Of a stretch of DNA of 64,000 bases, positions 34,186 through 51,800 are shown one piece after another (the first letter of the stretch is position 1; each line of letters begins with the position of its first letter). This DNA is from Scleropages formosus. Taxonomy: Eukaryota; Chordata; Actinopteri; Osteoglossiformes; Osteoglossidae. Location: assembly GCF_900964775.1 (NCBI RefSeq), contig NC_041815.1, forward strand, positions 15,279,489-15,343,488. The letters run 5' to 3'. Under the pieces are notes generated by a model. That model made no database searches. It saw only the letters and a list, made by a program, of their open reading frames with translations, and was not told the DNA's origin. The position numbers were made by a program, and so were the translations under genes.

Positions 34186-34824
34186 ATGGCTTTCCAGACC
34201 CTGGGCATAATCATGTCTATGATCGGCTTGGCTGGCACCATTCTCATCTGTGCCTTGCCCATGTGGCGCGTGACAGCCTTTGTCGGCACCAACATCGTGG
34301 TGGCACAGGTCTTCTGGGAGGGCCTGTGGATGAACTGCGTGTACGAGACCACGGGTCAGATGCAGTGCAAGATCTATGACGCCCTGCTGGACCTGTCCCC
34401 TGACCTCCAGGCGGCTCGGGGCCTGGTGGTGATTGCCATGGTGCTAGCTTGCTTGGGCTTCCTCATCTTCCTGGTGGGTGCCCAGTGCACCAAATGCCTG
34501 GCAAACCCAAGGGCCAAGGCCCGCGTGGTCTTGGCATCTGGGGTCTCCTTCCTTCTCTCAGGCCTCACTACCATCGTGCCCGTCTCCTGGACCGCCAACA
34601 CCATCATTCAGGACTTCCATAATCCAATGGTTCCAGAGCCGCTCAAGAAGGAGCTGGGCGCAGCGCTCTACGTGGGCTGGGTCACTGCAGGGTTCCTGCT
34701 CTTCGGAGGGGCAGTTCTCTGCACCACCTGCCCTCCTGAGAAGGTCACCTACTCCACTCGCTACACGCTTGCTGACACCCACAACTCTGCTCAACGCAGT
34801 TATGCCATAAAAAATTACGTCTGA
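34186..34824 (+). CDS. claudin (claudin-3/6-like), array gene 8
   Basis: Intact 212-residue claudin in one coding exon. The start at 34186 (GCCATGG context) gives MAFQTLGIIMSMIG; five upstream in-frame codons begin with GTG and are not used as a start. The first loop has W, GLW and CVYETTGQMQC (both cysteines; YETTGQ instead of VQSTGQ), followed by KIYDALLDLSPDLQAARGL. TM2 is followed by QCTKC, then TM3, a second loop with DFHNPMV, TM4 and CTTCPP. The tail ends AIKNYV with the PDZ-binding YV, as in mammalian claudin-6. It shows moderate divergence from genes 4 and 5. A probable splice acceptor 25 bases upstream suggests a 5' untranslated exon. AATAAA lies at 35036, about 210 bases past the stop. 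It is 1.4 kb downstream of gene 7 and under 1 kb upstream of gene 9. Confidence 0.96.
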   Translation: MAFQTLGIIMSMIGLAGTILICALPMWRVTAFVGTNIVVAQVFWEGLWMNCVYETTGQMQCKIYDALLDLSPDLQAARGLVVIAMVLACLGFLIFLVGAQCTKCLANPRAKARVVLASGVSFLLSGLTTIVPVSWTANTIIQDFHNPMVPEPLKKELGAALYVGWVTAGFLLFGGAVLCTTCPPEKVTYSTRYTLADTHNSAQRSYAIKNYV

Positions 34825-35035
34825 CAGAGGGTGTCTACCTGACAGGGACACTAACTACAGCGGTATTTTCACAGGTTCTTCCGAAAACTATATTTTTGTA
34901 CATTTAGATTGACTTTTGAGCCTCCTGTATGACATTAACATGAAAAATTAGAGCTCAGATATATACACTGGAGATTTGGGAGGATTAAAAGGAAAATGTT
35001 AATGCGTTACAGTGTAGACTGCGTAGCCTGCTGGA

Positions 35036-35041
35036 AATAAA
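35036..35041 (+). terminator. polyadenylation signal of claudin gene 8
   Basis: GGAAATAAATATG about 210 bases after the stop, in the right orientation. Confidence 0.55.
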
Positions 35042-35642
35042 TATGCACTGTATCCTGAAATTCAGTTTTTCTTTTGTAAAAGACTTTTCTTCCTCAAAAG
35101 AGGATCCTCTGTGATACTGAGAATTTGCACAAAATAAAAATGAACCAATTATACACAAGCTTTGTAGCATTCCTTTTGCGTTAAGCAACAGTCCTCTGCC
35201 TCAAAAGAAGTGTCATGTTCTCACAGCGAATTGCCAACCACTCGCTTTTAACCTTTTCAATGAAACTGAACGTTGTGTCTTCCAGCAAATGGAAAAACAT
35301 GCAGACAGTAAAAAGCACAAGCCAACGTTGCAACGAAATAAAAACTTCACAGAAAGTGATCGCGTTACGAAAGGAATTAAAAGAGAAAGCAGCGAACACC
35401 GAACGCACAGGAGTTTCTGCTCCTCTTACTGACTCATCAGGCCTGGGTCTGTGTCTGTGGGGATCTTTGTTTCCGCCTCTGTGAGTGGAAACTGAAAGGA
35501 TTGTGTTCTGAAGCTGTGGTAAGACAAAGCATAGTCAAAATACTCCCCGCCCAGAGCTGGAATGTGGGAGAGCTGGTCTGCGGCTCTGCAGCAGCCATCA
35601 GATCGGATTCCCTCCCATACAGAAGCTCACTTTCGCAGAGCC

Positions 35643-36272
35643 ATGGAGAGGAAGGTCGAGCTGGTTGCCTTCGGACTGAGCGTCGTCGGCTGGCTCTGCG
35701 CCGTCCTCACCAGGTGCCTGCCCATGTGGAGAGTGAGCGGGGACCTGGGCAACACCACGGGCACGCTGCCAGTCTACTGGGACGGAGTGTGGCTGGACTG
35801 GGAACACCACAGTGTCGGAGCTCTGCGCTGCAGCCTCTACCAGTCGCTACTAAGCCTCGGGGGGAACTTTCGCGCCTGGCAGGCAATGATAACGTCCTCC
35901 ATCGGCGTCGGGGTTTTTCCACTTGTCATCTACACCATTGGATGGCTGAAATTCCCTGACCGAGTTCAGGTGAAGGTGGTCTCGGGGGCGGCATTCATTT
36001 TGTCAGGGGTCCTGCTCCTCATTCCTGTATCCTGGACCACACACGACACCACAAAGGTTCTGGAGACCCTTCCATCGCTGCGCAGAGACTGGGGAGAGGC
36101 CTTGTATGCCGGCTGGACAGCCATGTCCCTGTTGATTCTTGGAGGAGGTATCCTTTGCACCAGGTGCTCAGCAGCCAGAACGCAAGAGGTGGCAAGGCCT
36201 ATTCAAGCGGACCCTTTCATCCCTATTCACAACGCTGCCTTTGGGCCAGGACATGTATTTCACTCGGTCTGA
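35643..36272 (+). CDS. divergent claudin lacking the first loop-1 cysteine, array gene 9
   Basis: Intact 209-residue single-exon frame, clearly a claudin by layout: TM1 with CLPMW, first loop with W29 and G48-V49-W50, TM2, TM3 (VVSGAAFILSGVLLLIPVSW), TM4 (ALYAGWTAMSLLILGGGILC). The start at 35643 aligns with family N termini; 27 upstream in-frame codons are untypical. Residue 53 is Trp (TGG, 35799-35801) where the family has the first Cys of W-GLW-C-C; C63 is kept. The loop disulfide therefore cannot form in the usual way. The loop sequence (SGDLGNTTGTLPVYWDGVWL) is unusual, the TM2-proximal Cys pair is absent, the second loop lacks the NP motif (HDTTKVLETLPSL), and the end is HVFHSV without YV. 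The frame is open with good codon usage, so a functional divergent member is more likely than a pseudogene. AATAAA lies only 49 bases past the stop. Confidence 0.9.
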   Translation: MERKVELVAFGLSVVGWLCAVLTRCLPMWRVSGDLGNTTGTLPVYWDGVWLDWEHHSVGALRCSLYQSLLSLGGNFRAWQAMITSSIGVGVFPLVIYTIGWLKFPDRVQVKVVSGAAFILSGVLLLIPVSWTTHDTTKVLETLPSLRRDWGEALYAGWTAMSLLILGGGILCTRCSAARTQEVARPIQADPFIPIHNAAFGPGHVFHSV

Positions 36273-36320
36273 AAAGGCACTTCCTATTTATTTGTTTCCA
36301 TGACAGATCTAATTTAAGAT

Positions 36321-36326
36321 AATAAA
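36321..36326 (+). terminator. polyadenylation signal of claudin gene 9
   Basis: AATAAA 49 bases after the stop codon, implying a very short 3' untranslated region. Confidence 0.55.
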
Positions 36327-37812
36327 TTAAATGAGATGATGAGAGACATCCCCAGCAGTATTGTTTTCAAATACACTTCAGTTGTTCTGCTGGTTATTTC
36401 AACAGACAACCTTGACAACAATGCTGCAATAGGATGCAGTGTTATGTTATGCTATGTTATTAGTAATTCACAACTATGGGGAAACTTGCAAAACCTTTGT
36501 CATACAGGACAGAATAGGTTCTACACTGCTCCATATTTAGGATCAAGGGGAATGGCTGAATGCTGCTTAATGAAACCGACAATCTTTCCACAGCGTAAAT
36601 GCATGATTGTACAGCGGTAAGTAGAGCAGCCTCTGCTCCTCCAGTAGTTTGTTTTTCTCTCTCCCAACTCAATTAATCAAACACCTTCTACACACCCAAG
36701 ATGCTTCAGGCATGTTCTGTTCTGGTTTCCTCTTTGTCTACATTACCATATGGTGCTCACCCTCGTCATGCACACCAAGTTTCAAGTCTATTCCCAACTT
36801 CTTGGTCTCAGCTGATTCCAAAGTTACAGTAACACACTCAATTGGATAGACATGCCTATCAACCTATCTGAATTATTTAGGTATGAATATAAGAAACTCT
36901 CAGCATTTTTGTGCCTTCTGTTGTCATCAACACTTTTTATAAGACAGACCTAACAGGTTTAACTGTTATCCAGCTGATTTTTTCTGAGTGTTAGGGGAAC
37001 ATTCTGTGGGATTCACAAACACATACCAAACGTAATCATTGTTGCAGTTCTGCTCCTGAATCCACAGATGAGACAGACAGTACCATTATAAATCACAAAT
37101 CCACAGAGGACATAACTATTACAGAAACAGAAAATTGTGTTGTGTGCAAATATCATGCTGCAAACATACCAATTTATTCAGATCATGCTGCAGAAAAAAA
37201 GTATTATTTAAATGTTTAATAATTTTACAGTGTTTTTGCCTGCAGTTTTAAATACATTGAGAAGTGTTTCAAATATATTTCTATATAACTCTGGAAATTA
37301 TTAAATATTGGCATGTTAAGTTTATGTTAGATAAGCATTAATAGAGGCTCATATCGTTACACATCAGTTAGTTCAAAAAAGAGAACATTTGAAAGGCTTC
37401 TGATACAGCCATCTCATGGAAATCAATCACATACTTGTGAAATGTACAATCTGATGGAACCCATCAATGACACTGAAATACCTTCCATTGCTAAAGCTTA
37501 CAGCAGTAAATTGGCAGCACACAACATTTATCACTCAAAATCACATCAGCTCAAATACATCTTCCATTAATATCTGAGTTGAAATAACACTTCATCCCCT
37601 TGATTCACCCATGTGTCCATCCAGAATTTCAAATTCTCAAATGAAAAAAATTGACGTTTAACTTTTCAGAAAATCTGTTATTTCTTTTAATCTGCATAAC
37701 ATAAAATGTCCACTCATAAAAAGAGGCCGCAATATTTTCCAATGATTCAGTTTTTTAGCCTGCATTGTTGCTGTAGTGAGTGTGGGCAGGAAGCCAATTG
37801 TATGCCCTGGGC
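36327..37812. other. intergenic between the claudin array and sbds
   Basis: No gene or repeat recognised. The right part should include the sbds 3' untranslated region (minus strand); an AATAAA on the minus strand at 37178-37173 is a possible signal, about 640 bases past the stop. Confidence 0.45.
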
Positions 37813-42839
<5,027 letters not shown>

Positions 42840-45800
42840 ATGTTTCTTCTGGTGACTTTACAGCTGCTGGCTGCAAGTTTACACGCCTTTGCGGCCGACA
42901 CAGACGGTAAGTCAGTCCAGTTATCGGAGTGGGCGATCGGATGGATGGATAACACGTTTGCCAGCGGAAACCTTTCCACATAAGTTACTTTTCCATGAAT
43001 TCATGCTGAACAGTTATTGTAGACAAGTATTTTCGATGGAAACGTCGTATTTTGCTGTTCACACCTTGTGACAAATTGTGACAATCTAATATGCTGCAGC
43101 ATGATCTAGGAAAGCAGGCTCGCTCTCGTTCGACGTCACGACGGGTGTGCTCACGCGCTTCGCTCGTGCCACACAGGTGTGTCCGAGGAGGGCTGGAGCA
43201 GCTCAGACTACCTGCTGTGGATGTGGCAGAGCAGATGGTACGGGTACTGCGCCGGAGCGCTGCTCTTCGCTCTGTGGCTCACTGTGAACACGGCCAGGGA
43301 GAAGGTAGGACTTGGATCTGCTCGGTTCACCAAGAGCAAATGGCAGTAAACCCACGTGTTTCTTCTGTGAAGTACATTACTTTAAAATAATGTAAAATCC
43401 TCCAGTTGTTGTTTAGCTGATGGTGCCTCTGTCAGACTAAGGTGATTTGCAATGTTGGGTTATACAGAGGAAAAGTTCTTACAAAGCCACGTGATTGAAG
43501 GAACTTAATTTTCTCCTGGTAGTTTGGATTTTCAGCCAGGCTGTGTAAATAGTTCAATATTTGTATGTAACTCAGAATACTATAGTTCATTTTGCTCTTG
43601 TCTTCCACAAAGGCATGAGCTAAATGAATGTGTTCATGTCTACATCACGTCAATCAGATGTTGAAAATTTGGAAATGTGTTACAGTTAACACAAGATGTA
43701 TTATGCTTATCTGCTTTCTGTAAAACTGTTTGCTTAGACGTATTTTACATTAATCAAGAAATTAAGTTGATTTATTGCCAATATTGAACATTTTCTTTTT
43801 CTGTATTTCTGATTAGAAGAACGCTGTCCAACTTGCCAACTCCACGCAACATAAAATTGTTAAAGCAAATGGATATTTGGTTGAAAAGGAGCAGAAGATA
43901 TATGTGTCAGGGGTGAAGATATTTTTTGGATCACAGACTGGAACAGCCAAGGTACACAGCAGTGTTCATTGAAATTTCAGTACTGTATTAGTCCAGCTTT
44001 TATGTAATTTAAAATGATGCAGTAAGCTAAAGTCCACTATTAAGCATTGATGATGTCACCTCAACTGGTGATGAAACGTTTGGAGTCTGAATGCCAAGCT
44101 TGGCGAACATCTTAACAGCCCGAGCTACGAACACCATCAATCTTCTCTACCAATTCTAGCTAATATAAGAATAACGCTCCACAGAGTTCATTGGAAGTCA
44201 CTGTGGAGATGCATATATGTAAATATAGTTTATAAATTGTGTATCATAAACCATGAAGCTTCATGGCCTTTTAAAAATTCCTTTAAGCTTTCTCTGCCCC
44301 TTTATTTTTGAAATCTTTCCATTATCTTTTGTATGTGTCTGGATGTTCTTGTTAGCATAGTTTAATTGCTTTTGGAAATATCATGTCTTCTCCAACCATG
44401 TGAAAAAGAAAGTACACTCTCTTTGAATTCTATGGTTTCATGTATCAGGGCATAATAAAATCATCTGGTCCTTAGCAGGTCTTAAATCAGGTAAATACCA
44501 CCTCACATGAAGGATACATGACATATTACACCGTGTCATGGTTTAACAAAAATAAAGCCAAAATGGAGAAGCCATCTGTAGAAAACTAAGTATACCTCAT
44601 GATTCAATAGCTTGTAGAACCACCTTCAGCAGCAATAACTTCAAGTAAGGGGTTTCTGTATGACTTTCACTCTCTCATATCATTCTGGAGGAATTTTGTC
44701 CCACTCTTCTTTACGATGTTGCTTAAGTTCACTGAAGTTTACAGGCATTTGTTTGTGCACAGCTCTCTTAAGGTCCCACCACAGCATTCACATTTATTCA
44801 CTTAGATACTTTTGTCTAAAGCAACTTACAACAAATACTACATAGTGTTACTAGTCCACACCCTTTAGTCACTAAGGTGACTACACTACTTAGAAGAGGT
44901 TACTCCTCCATGCATCCGTGAAACACACTCATGCCATGACACTCGCACACTATGAGGGAACCTGAACAGCGTGTCTTTGGACTGTGGGGGGGAAACCCAT
45001 GCAGACACAGGGAGAACATGCAAACTCCACACAGACTGAGCAGGGATTGAACCCATGTTGTCTCACACCACCCAGGTGCTGTGAGACAGCAGCACTACTG
45101 GCTGTGCCACCCCACCACCCTGTCTGCATTTCTATTGGGTTGAGGTCTGGACTTTGACTGGGCCATTGTAACACCTGGATTCTTTTCTTTTTCAGCCATT
45201 CTGTTATAAATTTGCTGGTGTGCTTGGGATCATTGGCCTGTTGCATGACCCAATTTCAGCCAAGCTTTAGCTGTGGGACAGATGGCCTCACATTTGACTC
45301 TAGAATACTTTGGTATACAGAGGAGTTCATGGTCGACTCAATGACTGCAAGGTGCCCAGGTCCTGTGGCTGCAAAACAAGGCCAAATCATCACCCCTCTA
45401 TCATCGTGCTTGACAGTTGGCATGAGGTGTTTGTGTTGATATGCTCTTTGGTTTTCGCTGAACATCTCCACTTTGGTCTCGTCTGTCCAAAGGACATTGT
45501 TCCAGGAGTCTTGTGGTTTGCTCAGATGCAGCTTTGCAAATCTAAGCCGTGCTGTCATGTTCTTTGAGAGGGGAGGCTTTTTCCTGGTAGCCCTTCCAAA
45601 CAAACCATACTTGTTCAGTCTTTGTCTAATTGTACTGTCATGAACTTTAACATGCTAACTGAGGCCTGTGGAGTCTGAGATGTAACTCTCAGGTTTTTTG
45701 CAATTTCTTTGAGCATTGCACGGTCTGATCTTGGGGTGAATTTGCTGGAACGTCCACTCCTGGGAAGACTGACAACTGTCTTGAATGTTTTCCACTTGTG

Positions 45801-48800
45801 AATAATCTTCCTCACTGTAGAATGATGGATTTTAAATAGTTTGGAAATGGCCTTATAACCCTTTCCAGATTGATGGGCAGTAACAATTGCTTCTCTAAGA
45901 TCATTGCTGATGGCTTTCCTCCTTGGCATTGCGTTACCACACACCTGAATGCTTCAGATCAGCAAACTGCTGAAACTTCTGCTTTTATAGAAGTGGTTAC
46001 ACTTGCTGATGATCAGTTAATCAAGGGCATTTGATTAGCAGCACCTGGCTGCTACTTACCCTCTTAATTCCTATGGAAGCAGTAAGGGTGTACTTAGTTT
46101 TTCACACATGGCTTCTCCATTTTGGCTTTATTTTTGTTAAATAAATCATGACACGGTGTAATATGTCGTGTGTCATTCATCTGAGATTGTATTTACCTGA
46201 TTTAGGACCTGCTAAGGGCCAGGTGATTTTTTTTTTTAATGATGTCCTGATACCTAAAACCATAGAATTCAAAGAGGGTGTACTTTCTTTTTCACATGAC
46301 TGTATGTGACTATGGATAATCATTGGCTGAGCAATGGGGGGACAAAATAAATGTGGTCTCGTGGTTTAGTTTTTCATGCATTCAGACAGGTTATGTCTGG
46401 AGAAAGCAAAAACTTGTCTTCAGTCCACATTGTGTCCACAAAATAGATCAGCAGTTTTCATCTTCAAAGTACTTGTCATTCAGGTACTATCTCTCCTTTG
46501 AACTCAGCTGTTTTCTGTGGATTTGTAAACTCACAGTACTCATTATCCGATCTCTTTTATACTTTACGCATATTGGCGATTGACATTCAACTGAATGGTA
46601 CTCGTGTTTAGCTGGCTATTTTAACTGCTCTTTAAGAGTTATTTCCAAGTTTTTTTATTTTTTCACTTTATATGTAGCTGTGATAATGATGATGATGGAC
46701 ATGCTGTCAAGTCAACCCCAATTTCTTGCAATCTTTTGAGTGTCTTGCAAGGCAGGAAGGGAAGTGGTTTGCCAGTGCCTTATTTTATGTGCCTGAAGGT
46801 GTAAACATAGAGAAAAATATCCAAATTCCGCACTCAGTGAGCAGGTCAGGAGCTGGGAGGGACTGGTTTTACCTGCTGTACCTCTGTGTCCCCCATGCAG
46901 CTGTAAGAAGAATATTTCTCAGGTTGTGATACAGAGGAAGGTTACAAATAATTCTTGGACTTATTTTTTTCTGTTTTCAGGGATTTGCCAGAAATCTGGC
47001 TGAAGATCTTCATGCCCTAGACCTTATAGCAGAGGTGATCGACTTGAAAGACTATGACCCTGAAGACAGCCTTTCCGATGAAGTGAGCTCTCCACCATAT
47101 CCTGTTGTTAATATTTGCGTGCTTTTGAAGTCAGGGGTGTTGCATATGCAATTCCATTCTTCCAACTATTAAATATGAGACAAAATTTTAATGCTTTTCC
47201 AGTGGGGAAAAAAATCAGAAGAGGTTGAGCCATATCTCTTGTCTGTTCGTTTTGGCAAGTGCAATCCAGTTTAATTTTCTTCTGTGCTAAAGCAAAACAA
47301 GTGAATGTTTCCTCCCCCCCACCCATGGAAGAAGAATCAGTATTCAGTTTTCGTGTACCATGCATTGTCTTTGAGAACTGCAGATTGGTTGTGGGGAAGG
47401 TGGAAATTGGACTCCATTCAGTGGAATTTGTCACAGTATGGAGATGGAAATCTATAAAAGAGAAATGACCACAAGCAGAAGGCTGTCCTAGATTCTACCA
47501 CAGAGACACACAACACATTGATCCTGGCCACCCAACTATCAGTCAGGCAGCTTGCTCCCACATCATTCACTGTGTGTCTCCCTTTATCCGTTTAGAGGCA
47601 GTACTCGGGGCAGGATGACCTTGTTCTGGTCTTTCTGTGTTATATTTATCGGCATTTCCAGTTCAGCACAGCCAGACTCTGCCCAGTTCACAAATCCCTG
47701 TCGCCCTAGACCATGCATTAGGATTTATTGTACTTGTAAAATGTGTCTGTTTAAGAAGTCCAGTTGGTTTCATGTCCTCTTTAACACCCTGATTTCTTTT
47801 GTACTGAACCCCCCTACCCACCACCCTCAGTGTACTAGTAAAGCAATTTGCGTGTTCCTGCTGGCCACATACACCGACGGGCTGCCCACAGAGAATGCTG
47901 AGTGGTTCTGCAAATGGCTGGAGGAGGCCTCTACTGACTTCCGATATGGCCAGACATACCTGAAAGGCATGAGATATGCTGTGTTTGGCCTCGGAAACTC
48001 TGTTTACACGGGACACTATAATACTGTAAGCTATGTTACATTTTTGCTCTCTCTCTTCAGCTGTGTGTGAGCTGTTTCATTCCTCATGCCTGTCAGTGCT
48101 CCTGACAGCCTTTCCCCATTTACATTCATCCCCAAACTCTGTGACCATTGGCAGAGGCTGCATATCATGTGCCTCCCACTCTCTCCAGGTGAGCAAGAAC
48201 GTAGACAAGTGGCTGTGGATGCTGAGCGCAGCCCGCATTTTGACGCGCGGTGAGGGTGATGCCAATGTGGTGAAGAGCCGCCACGGCAGCTTGGAGGCTG
48301 ATTTTGGGAGCTGGAAAGCCCGCCTTCTGAAGCGTCTGGAAGCCCTGGTCCGTGGGGAGAAGAAGGCGTGCAGTGGGAAGTGCAAGAAGGGGACCTGTAA
48401 GAGCAAGGGCAAGGGGAAGGTCCTGGAGCAGTCAGAGCACCACAGCTCAGAGGCAAGGATGCTAACCTGTAGAACGTCATAAGTGTATTTTTTTTTCTTC
48501 AGATTTTTTAATTGTTGATACGGTAAGACTCACTGACGCTTCTTATACAGAATGAGTGAAAAGAAGCCCTGTGTTCTCCATAGAATTAACTGATTCAGTG
48601 GCTGACATTCAGAGCTTTAACAGATTTCTAAACTGGGAAGTGTTTTTGTAGTTGCGACCCAGCTGTTTTCCTAATCTCTTTGCATGTATGAAATGTTTTT
48701 ATTCAAGTCAATAGTGTGTCTAATTACAAATGGCAATGAATGTGCATATGGTCTTTTGTAAAATGAAAATGAGAAGCAAGAGAAATCCGCAAATAAGCGT

Positions 48801-51800
48801 TCCACCAATGATGTGACACATCATTTTTATTGGTTTGGTGTGGCTTGACGCTAAATAAGTCTGCAGTGGCAGTTTGCGTCTCAAGAAGCTGCCTGAGTGA
48901 CGGGAGCCACTTGTAGCGGCTTTTATTTTTGCAGGAGCAGCTGATGGAGACCAGCAGTGACGCAGAATCTGCCACAGGAGAAGAAGCAGACCACCGCTCT
49001 GTTGTTGACATGGAAGACCTCGGGAATGTCATGAATCTCATGAGGAAAGCTAAGGTGAGGCGAATGGCACATCCATGTGAGTGTCTTCTGTATACGTACT
49101 CTGTGTGTGCTGTATGTGTGTCTGGAACAAATTGAATAAGTGGAAGCTGAATGTAAGTAGTTTGGGTTCATTGAAGGAAACTGAGTTTCTAATGGGTTTT
49201 TCAGCCTGAGCCAGTTTCATATGACTTGCATGGTAGTGAACTGTAAGTGCCAACTCCCACTGTTGGATGAATCATCAATGAGGAGAGTAATGCAGACAGA
49301 ACCCTGGCTGTAGACTTCCCTTCGCCATTAGCATTGTCATTAGTAATTTAACTGCATATTTTCTGGACCATTTTATACCTCTGTTTTTAAAAACAAATTT
49401 TGTAGTCTGCTGAAGCATATAGGTTCGTGATGGACACTGGTGGCGAGACAGCAGAAGGTGCTGAGATGACCCTTCTGGTGAAGCTGCTTCCCACTGCAGC
49501 TCTTGGCCCCTGTGTTTGTGGCCAGCTGTGATTGGCAGGACAGAAATGTCATGCTGGATTTGGGCTTTGGTCCTGTGGGCCAGTACAGGGTGCACCATCC
49601 TGGCTGCTTACCATTCTGTTTCACTTCCCTCCCAAGCCTGTCCCCTAAGGCTCATTTCCACGCATGTTCCTGGAGACAGCCTGCATGCCAGGAATGTTCT
49701 TGTACCATCTTTCCTCAGGAGAGACCGTGACAATTCAGCAATGACCGTTTGTGTTCGAAGTTGGGCTCTGGGTTTTATATCTGTTCATCTGTGCCTGACT
49801 GTAGAATTCACATTTCAGTGGTGCAATTTTAACTCTTCAAAACACTTGATAGACTAGAAACAGATGGAACAGAACAACATGGTGTTCTGTACTGATGGTT
49901 GAGGGAGAGTATACTGTAGAATTATACAGAAATCTGGTGGAACAGCATAGAGGTGAATCTGCACTGGACTTGTAACTTCTAAGTTACTAGTTTGAGTCCC
50001 ACTAATGTAATACACTAGAGCAATATACTTGCCCTTCAGTAAAAATACCCAGCTATTGAAATGGGTAAAAGTTTGAAAGTGGTACTGAAATTGTAAAATA
50101 CTTAAGTTTTGAAAGTTGTACTGTGTCAAAAATATAACAATTTCTAATATTGCTAATGTTAAACATTAGGGGTCATTAGCAGGTACTAAACAAACAAAAG
50201 CAGAGATGTGGAGCTCAGGCTATCTCTGAGAGCATTTGGTACTGTCCTGAAAAGTTAAGCAAATTTCTGAAAGACATATCTGGCTGTCAATGCACCTTAG
50301 GCAGTAAACACCCTATTACATCCTGGAGGCAGGAAATCGGATGTGTTTCGACCTGTTTAATTCCTTCTGATGTGTTCTGATGGGAGGGCTGAAAGGTGCA
50401 CTTTGCTGTGATGTGTCAGCCAAGGGGGCACCATGCCTTTCTGTTCTGTCTCTTTGGTTGTCTTAGTGGGGACAGCAGGAAGCATAATGGTTAGAGCCCA
50501 TTGCCTGGCCTTGCAGTTGGAGCTTCAAGGCTCAAATCCTGCTTGCTGCTCTAGGACCATCAATCAAGGTAGTTACCTGAATTTCTCCAGAGTAAATGTA
50601 CATGGGTAAGTTATTGAAAGCAGCTTAGTGCACAAACGTAACACTGAAATTTGCTTTTGGGGAAAGTGTGAGTTGAAAGAATCAATGCGAATCTGATACT
50701 TATATAAGTCACTTGAACATACATAGTTTCTGGTAATTTTTGGGCCTTTTTAAGAGAAGGAGAGACATCTGAATGTAATATTCATACGTTTTATGAGTTT
50801 TTGTATTATGTAGCTTAACCAGTTTGATCAGGATGTACCACATTTAAAGAGCTCAGTGATAATCTTTCCTTTTGGCTAAATGTGTCTGTGAAGTTTCTCA
50901 TTTCAGCCTGTAGGTGGTGTCACCGTGATTCCTGTGTTGGCGGTGAAAGTCACTGGTGATGAGCTTGTGATTGTATAGGAGCACTGGAAATGTATGATGT
51001 GACCTTGACATTTATTTTAAGTATTTTTAACATGTTATGGTCATTTGTTAAATAAGCATCCCAGTAAATGATTTGTTTTTGCTGTACACAAATAAAGATG
51101 TACAGTTTCTAATAGACAAAAAGTCAGTTGAAGCTGCATTACAACTGCCTGTATGCCTCTGAAATCCTATTTGTGAAATAATCTGAAGAGAAGTGTTTGC
51201 TGTTATGATTGTCAGTCACTCCATTCTGGTATATGCAAAGATATTTCACACCTAATAGTAAAATGTAATGAATGGCTGATAAGAAAAAACTATGCTAAGT
51301 TTTTATAAATTAAAGCCTGACATTCTGTTTGTAGGCTAAATGTTAGGTACTGTGAGATACTTTGCTGAGTTAATAACTCCAAATGGTTTTTGACATTTTG
51401 GCATCAGTATATATGGATATTAGCTACAAATCAAGTAAATGGATTTTGTTGGGAGTCACTTTAGGGAGAATCAATAGATGGAATAGGGCAAAATGCAGAG
51501 CATTGTTGCTCTTTAATGTTTTTAGACAAACACTTGTCAGTACACATGCATCCATTAGCATTTGCCATTAAAGTTTTATATGACCTCATGTGCCATTTGG
51601 TATACTAGCAGAGATGTCAGCAGTCAGGTTAGTACCGTTTGTTACCCAGCCTGGAGGCCTCCTGCACTCACGCAGTTGCTGGAAACCTGGACAAGCAGCA
51701 GCAGCAGCAAGATTGCCTACTCTAGCTGGATATCAGCTTCAGTGTGTGAGCCAGTAGACTAACCTCCCTGCCCCATTGCTGTTTCTGACCTCTGAAGGAC

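Noticed and set aside
48453-48483. Alternative reading of tyw1 exon 6 straight into a stop ([10 protein letters not shown])
   Set aside because: It would end the protein before the conserved [10 protein letters not shown] and radical-SAM exons, which are all present downstream in a compatible phase. It may exist as a minor retained-intron form only.
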